NCBI RefSeq assembly: GCF_009727055.1
Contig: NC_052352.1
Location: 28,989,283-29,053,282, forward strand
From: Benincasa hispida
Lineage: Eukaryota; Streptophyta; Magnoliopsida; Cucurbitales; Cucurbitaceae
Direction: 5' to 3'
Length of the DNA: 64,000 bases
Below the pieces are notes generated by a model. That model was not told the origin of the DNA and did no database searches. It saw only the letters and a program-made list of their open reading frames with translations. Positions 54,086 through 64,000 of this stretch are shown here, one piece after another (within the stretch, counting starts at the first letter, position 1; each line of letters begins with the position of its first letter). The position numbers and the translations under genes are program-made.

Positions 54086-56193
54086 TGTAAACCCCGAACT
54101 CTAAGTTTCCTAGATAAGCATGTTAGCCAAATAAATGTTATATTAAATATTTAACTAATGGAAATCCATGTTATTTATAGGAGTTATGGAGGAAGGGAGG
54201 GAAAAACACATTAAATGAAAAGGTTCACTAATTGGCTTTGGCTGGAGGCACTAAATGTGGGGGTGACGTGTTGGTTTAATCCTTGAACTCGGGAGGCGGC
54301 AGAAAGATTAAAAGAAAGTGAAATTTCAAAAGCATGGTTTCGACAATTGGCATGAGAAAATTTAGTGAAATCGGTGCCATTTGAAAGCTGGGAGAATCTA
54401 GTTTTCGAGGTTGTCTTGCCGAAGAGAGATTGCAAAAGGAGAAGAACAAAAGTGAAGAATTTACAGAAGAAGCAGAATCTCAGATTAATCGGGGCTCGAG
54501 GTGATGATTGGAAGCTTCAAGCCAAATCATAAAGAATTTTTAGCTGAAAATTTAAGGTAAGAAATTAATCAATTCTAAACAAGTTTGTAGAAGGAAGTTT
54601 CTTGAAAAGAGTTCTGGATTTTGAGTTATGAATTTTTGAAGTTGAAATGGAGAATCTATACAGAAGCAGATAGCTGCTTGGGAAGAACAAGCAAACATTT
54701 CACCGTGGAGAGCGAGAGCGAGAAGGGGAGGATGAGGATCTCGCTTAGAATGATAATCTCCCTGATCTTGTATGAAGATCTCGCTCAAGAAGGAAATCTC
54801 GCTAGAAACGTGGGCTGAATCTCGTTGGTGAGGAAGAAAAGCTTGTTAGAGGAGGTGAGTATCGCCAGGATGAAAGTTTTGCTAGGAAAAGCTTGATCTC
54901 GCTCATGATGAGGATCTCGCTCATGATTAGGATCTCGCTCATGATTAGGATCTCGCTGATGAGGATCTCGTTGATGAGGATCTTGCTCATGAGGATCTCG
55001 CTCATAAGGATGAATTCACTCATGATGATTATCTCGCTAGTAATACTGTCTTTGTTGATGAAAGTTCCATTAGTAAATGAACTATTTGAGGTATTTTGCT
55101 AAGAATTCTAAGTAGTTTAACTGGGAATTGTGTCCTTTCAGGCCAAGAAGAGCTAAGTGAGGCGTATAAACCGTTAAGAGCCCCGACGAGCTGTGAGTGA
55201 CTAAGTGAACTTAATGTTTTCAATACTTATGCATATAAGGCCAAGTAAGTTACAGTGATGTTAATGGTGAATTTATACTCCCTCAAGCAACAAATGGTTA
55301 ATGAATAGCTTAACGTATCTTCCCCGACTTGTATATGTTTAACACAGGCCAAGGTATGTTGTGAAATCATTACAAAAGTTAAGTTTCTAATGTTGAAATA
55401 TGCTTCCTAGAAGAAGGCTATGATAGAATGAGTTCATGTGTAAATGATATGCAATGAAACTTAATTTGATGCTACGAAATAGCCCGATACTGAAGGACAT
55501 GGAGAAGGTATCTGGGTAATAGTACCTAAGGTATTGACGGTACTTAGAAAACTCCACGTGCACGTAGGTAGTTCTGAATGAGAGGCCGAAGTATGGGTCT
55601 TCAAGACGTTGGGAGCTAGAGCGTGGTAGGCTCGTTCTCAACTAAGGAATAATGATGTTTAATGATGTACAAGAATGGTTTAAAGCTATATTTAGAGAAA
55701 GTTGCTTGAGATACTCATCAATATACTTACATGTTTATAGTGATGTAATGCATGATGTAATATGACTCTATAGTCACTCACTGGGCTACCAGCTCATAGA
55801 TTTTTTGTGTTTTCCATTTATAGGTAGCGGTCAGATTCGTCAAGGTTGATCTTGTTGCTGCTTGCCACTGAAAGGCCCGGCTTATTAAGAAGACTTAGGT
55901 TGATGATTTGTTTATGTACACATGTTTTGAGAGGGACTAGGGCTTTGTTAGAGATGTTTGGGCCCAACTGTAAATATTTTTTTCGTAGATGTTATGTCAT
56001 GGCTGAATGCATGTGTTTATATAATCTTACGTAGAACCATAAGGAGGCATGCTGGATGCATACATTATTAATGATTAACAGGTTGGCATTTAGATTAGAA
56101 GGCTAAGATGGTGAGTGCTGACAGTAGGGCTAGTAACTACCATGGTCATATCCTCTTTTAGATTAAAAGGGTAATCTGGGAGGGGGTGTGACA
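54086..56193 (+). repeat. 3' LTR of element D (2108 bp)
   Basis: TGTAAACCCCGAACTC ... GGGGGTGTGACA. Differs from the 5' LTR mainly by an expanded minisatellite (54894-55010) and a different sequence near 55595-55630 (TCAAGACGTTGGGAGC). Confidence 0.95.
54894..55010 (+). repeat. 15/18-bp minisatellite in the element D 3' LTR
   Basis: Seven head-to-tail units of the type GATCTCGCTCATGATGAG or GATCTCGCTGATGAG. The 5' LTR has a single unit, so the array expanded, or was lost, in one LTR after insertion. Confidence 0.92.
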
Positions 56194-57301
56194 GTTGCAA
56201 CGTTATTCCAAGCGTTGCAACGTTGTGTTGAACACTTTATATTCCTCTTCTTGGCCCTAGATCGAAATATGCCGAATTTTGGAGGCCAAAGTTAAACTTC
56301 ATTCTTCTTCTATTCCCTTCAATTTTCAGTATCTTTAGGTTAGTTTTTATTTTATTTTCAAATTATGAACGTGTATTGGAATGTATCCCATCGATTTGTC
56401 TATGGATCAATGAGGTAATCTTTCGTTTAGTTCTTGGACTGAACGTTCTTTTTATTTTGATGAGTTTTCTGTTCAATCTTTGTGCTTTAATTAAGAATTG
56501 TGTTTTTTTTAATCCTGTTTAATTTAGAATTGCTTTTATGTGTTGGATTGACTCCCCTATCATGATCACATGTCTCAGCTAGTTAAATTCAAGCTCACAC
56601 GTATCATTGTAATCGTCCATGCTTTGAATTTACCCTTGTAGCACAAATTAGATAAGCATGCTTAGGTTTTTAGGTTGTCCATGAATCTTTGCATCACACA
56701 TTTAATCTAGATTTAAGAATAAATAGATTATTTGAACATGGCTGTTTTGACACTTAATCAACATAGTTGAATCCTGAACCTTAATGCATGTGTTTCTAGT
56801 TCTTTATGTTGAGGACCCAATTGCATCTAGGAGCATGTAGGTTAGTTGAGGCACGATCTTTCCAACCTTAATTATGAATTAGGACGCTTGATTGGTTCAG
56901 ATTAATTGATTTTCGACCTTTGTAGAGATTAGTTAATTTGCATCGATTGGGTAGCTATGCATGCGTAATTTGAATATATGATATGTTGGCTGAAAACAAT
57001 GATTTAATTTATATTGAATGACTACTTGATCCGAGAACTAAATGAATCCATTACTGTTTCTATATCCATTGCACTTTATTTCAATTTAACGCATTTATCT
57101 CTTCCACATCAAAACCCCTTATTTATTGCTCTAGTTAGAAAATTAACTTAACGAAACCAATCGTGCTTCTTTGCGGATCGACTCAGACTTACCACTGGTG
57201 CTACATTTTAATAGTAATAGGAGTAGTTCGGTATTTACAAATTTCTTTTGCTTTGGTTTGGATTGGAGTCAAGTTAACGACATCGATTCTCGATCCAAAC
57301 A

Positions 57302-57508
57302 TCACGTCTCCGTCTGTTACCAGGAAAATTAAAATCGCGTTAGTCAAGACCCTTTATTATTAAGGAGATCTACCCTCATGGAGCGGTAGAGCTAACGCAT
57401 GAGGATGGGTCAAATGCATTTAAAGTTAATGTCCAAAGGATCAAGCCATGTTTTGGAGGTGATTTTTATCGTGAAAAAGTCTCCACTAATATGGAAAAAC
57501 CCAAATGA
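57302..57508 (+). pseudogene. Athila-like integrase C-terminus
   Basis: Directly after the B4 LTR, the frame starting TCA at 57302 reads SRLRLLPGKLKSR, then TAG (57341-57343) where Trp is expected, then IYPHGAVELTHEDGSNAFKV and KPCFGGDFYREK, ending TGA at 57506. This is the C-terminal end of the integrase whose core lies at 33621-34537. Its position shows that the 22.8-kb B block sits inside one Athila-like element. Confidence 0.9.
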
Positions 57509-58094
57509 GGCTGATTGAAGAGTCCCTACGATAAGAAAATTGTCATCTTTTCAGGGACACATCATATCATTTTTTTATCCTTTTATGCTTTTCTTTTATT
57601 TCACTGATTTCTTAATTGATTGCTTTTTTGAACTTTTGTGAAAAATGATTGCTTTATGAGATTGGATCTGTTTAGTTAAGAATAGGGTTTAGAAGCATTG
57701 AGTGTTGCGATGAGTTTTGAAATCTGCTGAAATATCAACCCAACGCATTCCAGTTAAACTCATGGCAAGAGTGGGAACCTTGAACGTTAAAATGTAACTA
57801 TTAGGATCACTGAAAAGATGCCATCATGGGTGCCGCCTGACATTCCTTCACATCGAACTTTCCTTTAATGCACGTACATCATGATGACATCAATTATTGA
57901 ACTAGTCAACCAATCGTTTCCTCTTCCTTCTCACGCCTATTTACACCCCATTTCCCCTTCATTTCTTCCTACAATTTCAAAGAAGCCAATCTCTTGCGAT
58001 TTTCGGCGAACCCCTATTTGAAAATCATCACCATCATCTCCCTCCTTTTTTCTTCACCAAACTTCCATTTTAACTTCATTCTCTTTCTATCCAA
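57509..58094 (+). other. Non-coding spacer after Athila-like integrase
   Basis: T-rich stretch (57570-57640), then GC-richer DNA with CACGTACATCATGATGACATC. It is the untranslated segment between integrase and the extra 3' ORF seen in Athila-type elements; no frame is supported. Confidence 0.6.
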
Positions 58095-59323
58095 ATGGCC
58101 CACCAAAATCGCAATTCATCCACTTCCACAATAACCTCCTTTTCTTCCTACGAAGTGGTAGCGTCGTTGGTGAACATCCATCCCATATATTTTTCAATCG
58201 CTCCCATGTCGGTCTATGCTCTGCCACCAAATATAGTGGCTCATCCACCATTTAGCCCTAACCTCTTTAGACTTACCTCCACAAACTAACCAGAACCCGC
58301 GTTATCACGATCTTCATCTCCACAGGAATGCGTTCAACCACCAACCTTTAATGCCAGCAAAGAAAGATGTAGAGATGAGCTAGAAGTGCAAAATATTTTA
58401 AGGAATTTGAAGTCGCTCAAGTCGCTTGAAAATGAAGATGTTGTCAATTGGTCTGGCAAGGTGGCGGCTGGATTAGAAGTCTCACTGCATGGGTCTGGCC
58501 ATGTGGTAAGTGGCCTCGAGGCACTAGCATCCAATGCGCCAAGTCTTATCAAGGTCAAAGAAGGGCTCTCAGAAAGATGTTCATCGTGTTTGAGCAAAAG
58601 AAGGTGACCAAGAAACAAGGACAAGGTGATGAGAAGAAGGCTGCAGCTCACTGTGTTGACTTAATGGACGAAGACGAAGATTTTCTTCAACAAAAGAATG
58701 CAAGGAAGGAGAAGCGAGGAAGAAGTGGCAATATTGCCCGCCTCATCTAGAGAGCTGTTGGCCATGAGATTGGCCGCTAAAATGAAGAAGATGAGAGAGA
58801 GCTTTTGGGATCTGAAGAAGGAAGTCGAGATACTCATCGCTGCGATAGAATTTCATCATGAAACGCACGATGAGGATATTGAAGGAACTGTGGCCACAAC
58901 ATGAGCTAGGCCGGAGAAGTTGATGGATAGTGTGGAGCGTGCCACACTCGAATTTGAAAAGGAATGGAAGGAAGAGAGCGATGAAGAGAGAAGAGTCCCC
59001 ATGGAGAAGGCTCAACGCATTAAGCATAATTTGAAAAAGATCAAGAGGAAAACCGAGTATTAAGGGAGGAGGAAGAACAAAAGAAAAAGGTGGCTAACAA
59101 GAAGAAGCAACCAGAAAAAGCGGTAGCAAGAGCCACAAAGAGAGATGCAGCACCCTCCCCCTCTTGAAGAACCCTCTCTCCCAATTTTTCCTATCGTACC
59201 AAAATTACTAATGCCTCTACCTTCCCCCAGAATAATATAACAAGCTCTGGTCCCTGAGGAGCCCAAGGTCCCAAGCGTCCAATAGACCCTGCCCATTGTT
59301 GATGACCAAGCCTACCAACTCCT
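58095..59323 (+). pseudogene. Athila-like extra 3' ORF (env position), broken
   Basis: Starts MAHQNRNSSTSTITSFSSYE at 58095; a Pro/Ser-rich N-terminus follows (ALPPNIVAHPPFSPNLFR). After a TAA, VQNILRNLKSLKSLENED and VAAGLEVSLHGSGHVVSGLE continue; a frameshift near 58570 leads to KMFIVFEQKKVTKKQ and EDEDFLQQKNARKEKR, then further frames rich in Lys/Glu. It probably encoded a mainly helical, charged protein. Athila elements carry a poorly conserved ORF here, once called env-like; I see no signal peptide or transmembrane segment, so an envelope role is not supported. Confidence 0.65.
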
Positions 59324-62300
59324 TGAAGGGATTAAATCCCACATCGGAAGCGTTGTGGACGCCTTGCATCCCACAATTTGATTTTTACATAAAAAATTTA
59401 GTATACTAAAATAGAATATAAACATATAATATAACATGCTTTAGGGAAAAATATTAGAATTACTCTTACCTTTATAGATTCCCAAGCTTCATGAACAATT
59501 CACTCGAAGTTCCAACGTATTGCTCCTCCAACGATCTTGATCACGAACGATTTCTTGAACAATCTTGAACACTACCACGAGAGTAACCTCCTTGTTCTCT
59601 AGGATTCCAATAGAGGGATAGGTGGTATCCAACTGTGGCTTAGGAAAATTTTTTCACAATAACACTTGCATATTGTGTATTGTTAGTATGTCCCAAAGAG
59701 GCCATAGGAAGGTCTTTATATAGAGAAGGACCAAACCCTTTTCCTAATCATTTTCCTATTTTCCTTTTCCACAATTAATTAATTAAATAACACTTATTTA
59801 TTATTTTTCACAATTAAATAACACTTATTTAATTTAATTTGCACATTAATTAAATAACTATTTATACATTAAATCCAATTTAATGTATATATTTAATTAT
59901 CATAAACATCGTATGTGTATGTGCAATACCTCTCTGTTAATTAATTCTTTGTGAATCTAATTCACTTGAATTGATTAATTGAATCTTATTTCAATTTAAT
60001 TTGAATTATAGATCATATCCATAATTAGTATATATTAATCACATTAATATATGGTTTCCTCAAATTAATTCGAACAATTCAAATCATCCCTCTTAAATAT
60101 CCTCTAGTGAGCTAAAAAGAGGACTTGGTGGACCTGTAGATCAGAAGCTCCAACGATATGAGATTAATTGGCTAAACTTATTAACCAAGTTAATCAATAT
60201 TCGTTAGCTGTGGGTACACTCCACTAAAGACCCATAGTTACACTCTTCTCACTACAGATATGTTTCTGTGTCCATGGATATAAATCGATAACAGTAAGTT
60301 AGTCATTCAGGAGTGTTTGTAACTTCAATTGGGTCAAATTACAGTTTTACCCTTGGGTTACCTCTGACTCCTTAAGTACCAGTGTTCCTCTAATGAACAA
60401 CCTATTTATGGTCCAACCGATAAACAAAAACTCCTTTCGGACCAATGAGAGGGTAGGGTTCTTTGTTCAAGTCCCAGAGACACCACTTAAGGGAATGCTC
60501 ATCTACTTACCCTTAAGGCGGGAAAGGGTGAATTCCATCTTGTATTATTGTGTTCCCAAATCCCCACTTGGTCTTGTTCCCAAAATGGTAGGCATATTGA
60601 ATCGGCGAACTGGCCACCCTTACCCATAGAAATCAAAGGACAATCCCTCGTGAATAGAAGTTCATAATATACTCAAAATTAAGACTAAGTTGCCTAGGTC
60701 CATCCTATTGAAATAAGAACTGATAACGGGCAGAAATGCACGTTATTACAACGCAAAGATATAAAACAATGTGGGTATGCGACGGTAAAAAGATGCAAAA
60801 TTGTGTCCAAAAGCATTAAGTCAAGAACATTTCAATCGCATGTGCTCATCGCATTAAAGCAGCTAATTTATTTATGTTGTGCAGGAAAATGCGTTGGCGC
60901 AAAGCAAATTGCGATCCAAGGAATTCGACGCCCGAGTGCATTAGAAGATTGTGACCGTAAATCTATGCGATCGTATGCGTTCGTGAAGATCTACTCAAGA
61001 AGGTGGCCGCATAAAGACAACGCATCAAGGTGAAAGCTTAATAAATCATGATGGGACAGAAAGTTGATGACGGTCGAATCCGAGTTTAGTTGACAAGCCG
61101 TTAACGACACACTGTAGCAAGTACATTCAACTTTTCGGTGACCATTAATCGGCATATCAGACAGAAGATTTAATGACTCCCCATCATTGCAATCATTTGA
61201 GACAAAAGCTCTTCACCATGAAGCTCTATAAATACCGAAGACCATCTTCATTAAAGGAGTTCGGAGAGATATATACAGTTTGTTATATACACAGTTTGCC
61301 ATATACATAGGAGATAGATCATAGATAACTGCAGTCTGTAATTCTTATACTTAGAAGGCGGAGGCGAGGGAAGAAAGAAGACATAGAAAAATCATTCCTG
61401 GTTAGCTCAAGAGACTATTGGGAAGCGCTGAGAGTGGAGAGAGGGCCGACACTTGCGAAAGAAAGAACATTCTTTTGGGCAGAGTAGAGTAAAACACAAT
61501 GTAAAAGCCTCGGGAAGCAAGACATTGCTACCGGGCTTCTTATCCCTATCCTCCATTGCTGTTTTGTATTCTAAATTATTTATAAAATGGAATTTGCATC
61601 TGTACATCTGTTCAATCTCTTCACATTGCGCATGAGTAACTAAATTTCTGAATGGGTTGAGAAGCACTTAGCTATCATGACCTAAGACCTTCATTTTATG
61701 CGATCATCTTGTCTTATGTATGCGTCTATCACCCTTTAGAGATACTTGAGAGAGTAGTCTAAAGAAAGAACCTAGACTTGAGAGAGTCAGGTTAGAATCT
61801 AGGATTGAGAAAGATAGATTAGAACTGCATAAGTAAGAGATAGAGACTTAGAGATCAGTTCTATTTGCTATCATGCATCACATGTACCCTAGAAATAGGA
61901 TATGATAGTATGCGGTCGCCTTGTGTATGTGTGTATTATTCATCATCGCATAGACAAGAATAGAGGCTTAGACATAAGTCCTATAGACATCATCGTATAC
62001 ATCGCATGCATCCTAGAATTAGGAACTATGGCATTTGTATTGAGAGATGACATGCTGTTGACTTGAACGCAATCTTAGGAAATGTTAGTTAAATCCCTTC
62101 TCAACCCGTTCCATGCATACTCATTGTAACTTTCGCTGTCATTAACTCTTTACTCAATTCCGCCGCATAGGATTTATACTTTACACAACATACCAACCAA
62201 CTTATTGTTTTTGTCACCGCAAAGGAATCAGAATTTACCGTCGCATAAGTAACTCAGTAGTCCCTATATTCGACCCTGGGCTTACCAGGAAACCTAGTAG

Positions 62301-62632
62301 GATTTATACTTGGATTTTACTAGGAAAACTTGCATGTGCAACGCATACACCACCATCGCAATATACACCATTATTTCATCACATTCACAATGCATCAAGA
62401 ACCTAACTAGTTAACAGTGTTACATCTACTGGTTTCTATTTCGTGGTCTAGTCTTATTCAAACTCATTGCATAGGATACCCCCACTCATGTGTCACCTAC
62501 TCGAACGTGTTAGATCATTGTATTTGTATCAAATACAAAGTGGGCCATATTCATAGTGTTACAAGGATAAGGTACTCAGCCTTATACTGGGTATCTGATG
62601 CCCTAGTTTATTGTATTTATTCTCTCATTACT
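59324..62632 (-). mobile_element. C-type LTR, 5'-truncated, split by a solo LTR (C5)
   Basis: On the minus strand it ends AATCCCTTCA at 59324, like other C LTR ends (ATCCTTCA or GTCCTTCA). It keeps the shared body: GTACTTAAGGAGTCAGAGG, the block around TTCACCCTTTCCCGCC on the other strand, and the GTTACAAGGATAAGG region. Split at 60720/62403 by the A3 solo LTR. Its 5' end (about 150-200 bp) is missing and abuts the copia remnant near 62632. An alternative left border near 59380 cannot be excluded, because a frame runs on to 59382. Confidence 0.75.
60721..62397 (+). mobile_element. A-family solo LTR (A3), 1677 bp, TSD AGAAC
   Basis: TGATAACGGGCA / GAAA / TGCACGTTATT at the start, ATGCATCA at the end, AGAAC on both sides (60716-60720, 62398-62402). 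TATA element TATAAATAC at 61227-61235. It is the cleanest A-family copy and defines the LTR ends for the others. Its insertion splits the C5 LTR. Confidence 0.95.
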
Positions 62633-63722
62633 CAACGTTGTATGAATGCTTCATTATGACAAAAATTTACATTGTACAAATGTTCCAACAAACAGGAAAT
62701 ATATATCAAATTTCTTTTACAAGAAGGTACATAAAGAACATTTTCTAAGTAAAAATATCTATTTCCAAAAGTTAACTTAACAGCTCGCACTACTTTCACT
62801 GAGATGCACTCCCCTGATCCAACCCGAAGAGTAATCTCATCTTCTTCAAGCTACCTCCAGGAACTAGTTTCCTGAGAAGAAAAACAAACATGATTAGTGG
62901 CTCATGAATCCAATATCCAGGTAGAATCTTCATTATCCACTATACATGTTTAATAACTATTAAATCTAATTTACCTTGTCTTTCTTTTTCAACTTTCTTC
63001 TCGGCAATATATTTAAGGAAATTTCTTTTCCAATGCTCATTTTCGTTGCAATTGAAACATTTTCCTTTGGAAAATTCCTTTTTCTTCCCTTTTGTTGCAG
63101 TTGGAGCCTTCCCCTTCACAATTTTTTTCTTTTTCTTTTGAATACCTCTATTCTTGGAGAAAGATGGGCCAATTTACTCCCATAAGACGATTTTTCTGGG
63201 GTTTCCTCTTTGAAGTGGAAGCAACATTTGCTTCTGCCTCTGAACCTTTATTTTTCAATAAAGATTTGTAAATCTGGTGTTCGTTGAGAAGAGTCGTCAA
63301 GTTGTACTCTATCTTATTCATCATGGCATTCATTTTGAATTGAAAATATCTCTTCAGAAGAGATTGCATGATGAATCCAACTTGACTCTTCTCATTCATG
63401 ACAGCTCCGTTCACTTTTGCAATATTGAAGTGAACCATCATGTTCAAAACATGTTCCCTTACGGAGGTTCCTTTTTTCATTCTACAGTTGTAAACGAATT
63501 TAATTGCGTCATGTATGGCAGATGTGGATGGTTGTCCAAACAGGCCCTGTAAAGAGTCCATGATCTCTTTTACAGTAGTTAACTTCTCGTGTTTCTTAGA
63601 CAGTACATCAGATACACTGGCTAAAATATAAACTCGAGCCTTCTCATTAGCTTTGACCCATCTATCACATGCATCTCGAACAATTCGGTTTACGTTGGCA
63701 CTAGGAGATGGAGGACACTTCT
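62633..63722 (-). pseudogene. Ty1/copia gag and protease remnant
   Basis: Minus strand. From 63722: KKCPPSPSANVNRIVRDA, RWVKANEKARVYILASVSD, KEIMDSLQGLFGQPSTS and YNCRMKKGTSVREHVLNM, the UBN2-type gag of plant copia elements. A frameshift follows and then a zinc knuckle CFNCNENEHWKRNF (63059-63014) whose last Cys is Phe. The protease reads STWILDS, stop (TGA, 62904-62902, for the Gly of DSGAT), ATNHVCF, then NVLYVPSCKRNLIYI. It ends near 62632 in the C5 LTR. The N-terminus of gag is replaced by the B5 LTR end. Whether C5 is this element's own LTR is uncertain. Confidence 0.9.
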
Positions 63723-64000
63723 TGTTCGGATCGAGAATCGATGTTGTTAATTCGACACCAAACTGAAACAAAATAAAATTTATAATACCGAACTACTCCT
63801 ATCACTACTCAATCGTAGCAACAGTGGTAAGTTCTAGTCGATCGCAGAGAAGTGCAATTGGTTTCGTTAAGTTAACTTTATAACTAGAGCGATAAATGGT
63901 GGGTTTTGATGTGGAAGAGATAAATGTGTGAAATTAAAATAAAAGGGTAAATGTAATCTAGAATAGGAGTCTATCTTATTTCTAGAGCAAGAGAGAGTTC
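63723..64000 (-). mobile_element. B-family LTR, minus strand, leaving the window (B5)
   Basis: On the minus strand it ends CGATTCTCGATCCGAACA at 63723 and matches the last 280 bp of the other B LTRs (shared: CATTTACCC, CTCTTCCACATCAA, GAAACCAATTG). The rest lies beyond 64000. Its LTR end sits inside a copia gag, so it probably inserted there; the flank CTTCT (63718-63722) should recur on the other side. Confidence 0.85.

Larger units (their letters stand above)
47426..56193 (+). mobile_element. Element D: Tekay/Del-like chromovirus, 8768 bp
   Basis: Complete Ty3/gypsy structure: LTR 47426-49462, tRNA-Met primer site, gag with zinc knuckle, protease, RT, RNase H, integrase, chromodomain, polypurine tract, LTR 54086-56193. 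Flanking GTTTC (47421-47425) and GTTGC (56194-56198) are a target duplication with one substitution; the B LTR elsewhere has GTTGC at this point. The gene order, primer and chromodomain fit Tekay/Del. At least ten stops and several frameshifts break the polyprotein. Confidence 0.95.
46890..57301 (+). mobile_element. B-family LTR (B4), interrupted by element D
   Basis: 5'-truncated (lacks the first 53 bp). Left part 46890-47425, right part 56199-57301, ending GATCCAAACA. Without element D and one target copy, it is about 1.64 kb. Immediately after 57301 the Athila-like integrase resumes, so this LTR end is the right border of the whole 22.8-kb B block. Confidence 0.88.

Noticed and set aside
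58095..59323. Viral-envelope-like gene after integrase
   Set aside because: Only the position fits; no signal peptide, transmembrane segment or glycoprotein motif is visible, so I keep it as an unnamed 3' ORF.

Overview
The window is nuclear DNA from a dicot plant. It is AT-rich, with GT-AG introns, one multi-exon host gene at the left, and more than 40 kb of nested LTR retrotransposons. The protease gene and the element families look cucurbit-like to me; that is recognition, not a search result. The assembly carries library scars: a Nextera mate-pair junction adapter at 19221-19258 and a 1-base N at 18019 between two identical 78-bp copies.

Layout. 1-2465 is upstream intergenic DNA. 2466-9368 is a complete 11-exon subtilisin-like protease gene (787 aa, SBT5.2 / CO2-response secreted protease type) with all catalytic residues, the only intact host gene seen. 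9369-17484 is its 3' end plus AT-rich DNA with a C-type LTR, a possible MITE and a CACTA-like terminal region. 17485-19631 is a minus-strand A-family LTR. 19632-20389 looks like the 3' end (last exon and 3' UTR) of another host gene on the minus strand.

From 20390 a large Athila-like Ty3/gypsy element on the + strand runs to at least 59323: 5' LTR, tRNA-Asp primer site, gag, protease, RT/RNase H, integrase and a 3' extra ORF, all broken. It is cut by (1) a 2.5-kb solo LTR in its 5' LTR, (2) and (3) two C-family solo LTRs in gag and between protease and RT, (4) an A-family LTR in RT flanked by an unusual 94-bp duplication, and (5) a 22.8-kb block (34538-57301) in integrase. That block is a tandem LTR-internal-LTR-internal-LTR array (family B), which itself holds a non-autonomous element E (36178-42248, minus strand, TSD CCTTG) and a chromovirus element D (47426-56193, Tekay/Del-like, with chromodomain). 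Right of 59324 everything except a solo A LTR is minus strand: a C-type LTR split by that solo LTR (TSD AGAAC), a copia gag-protease remnant, and a B-family LTR leaving the window.

Most insertions are supported by target-site duplications read directly: GAATC, AGAAG, CACTT, CCTTG, GTTTC/GTTGC and AGAAC. None of the elements keeps an intact coding set, so the block should act only as a heterochromatic archive. The most interesting signals are structural. Every A-family LTR begins with a hairpin that has a GAAA loop and a stem that covaries between copies. Families B and E have a second hairpin just before the polypurine tract. Palindromic 14-mers cluster upstream of the TATA box in the B and E LTRs.
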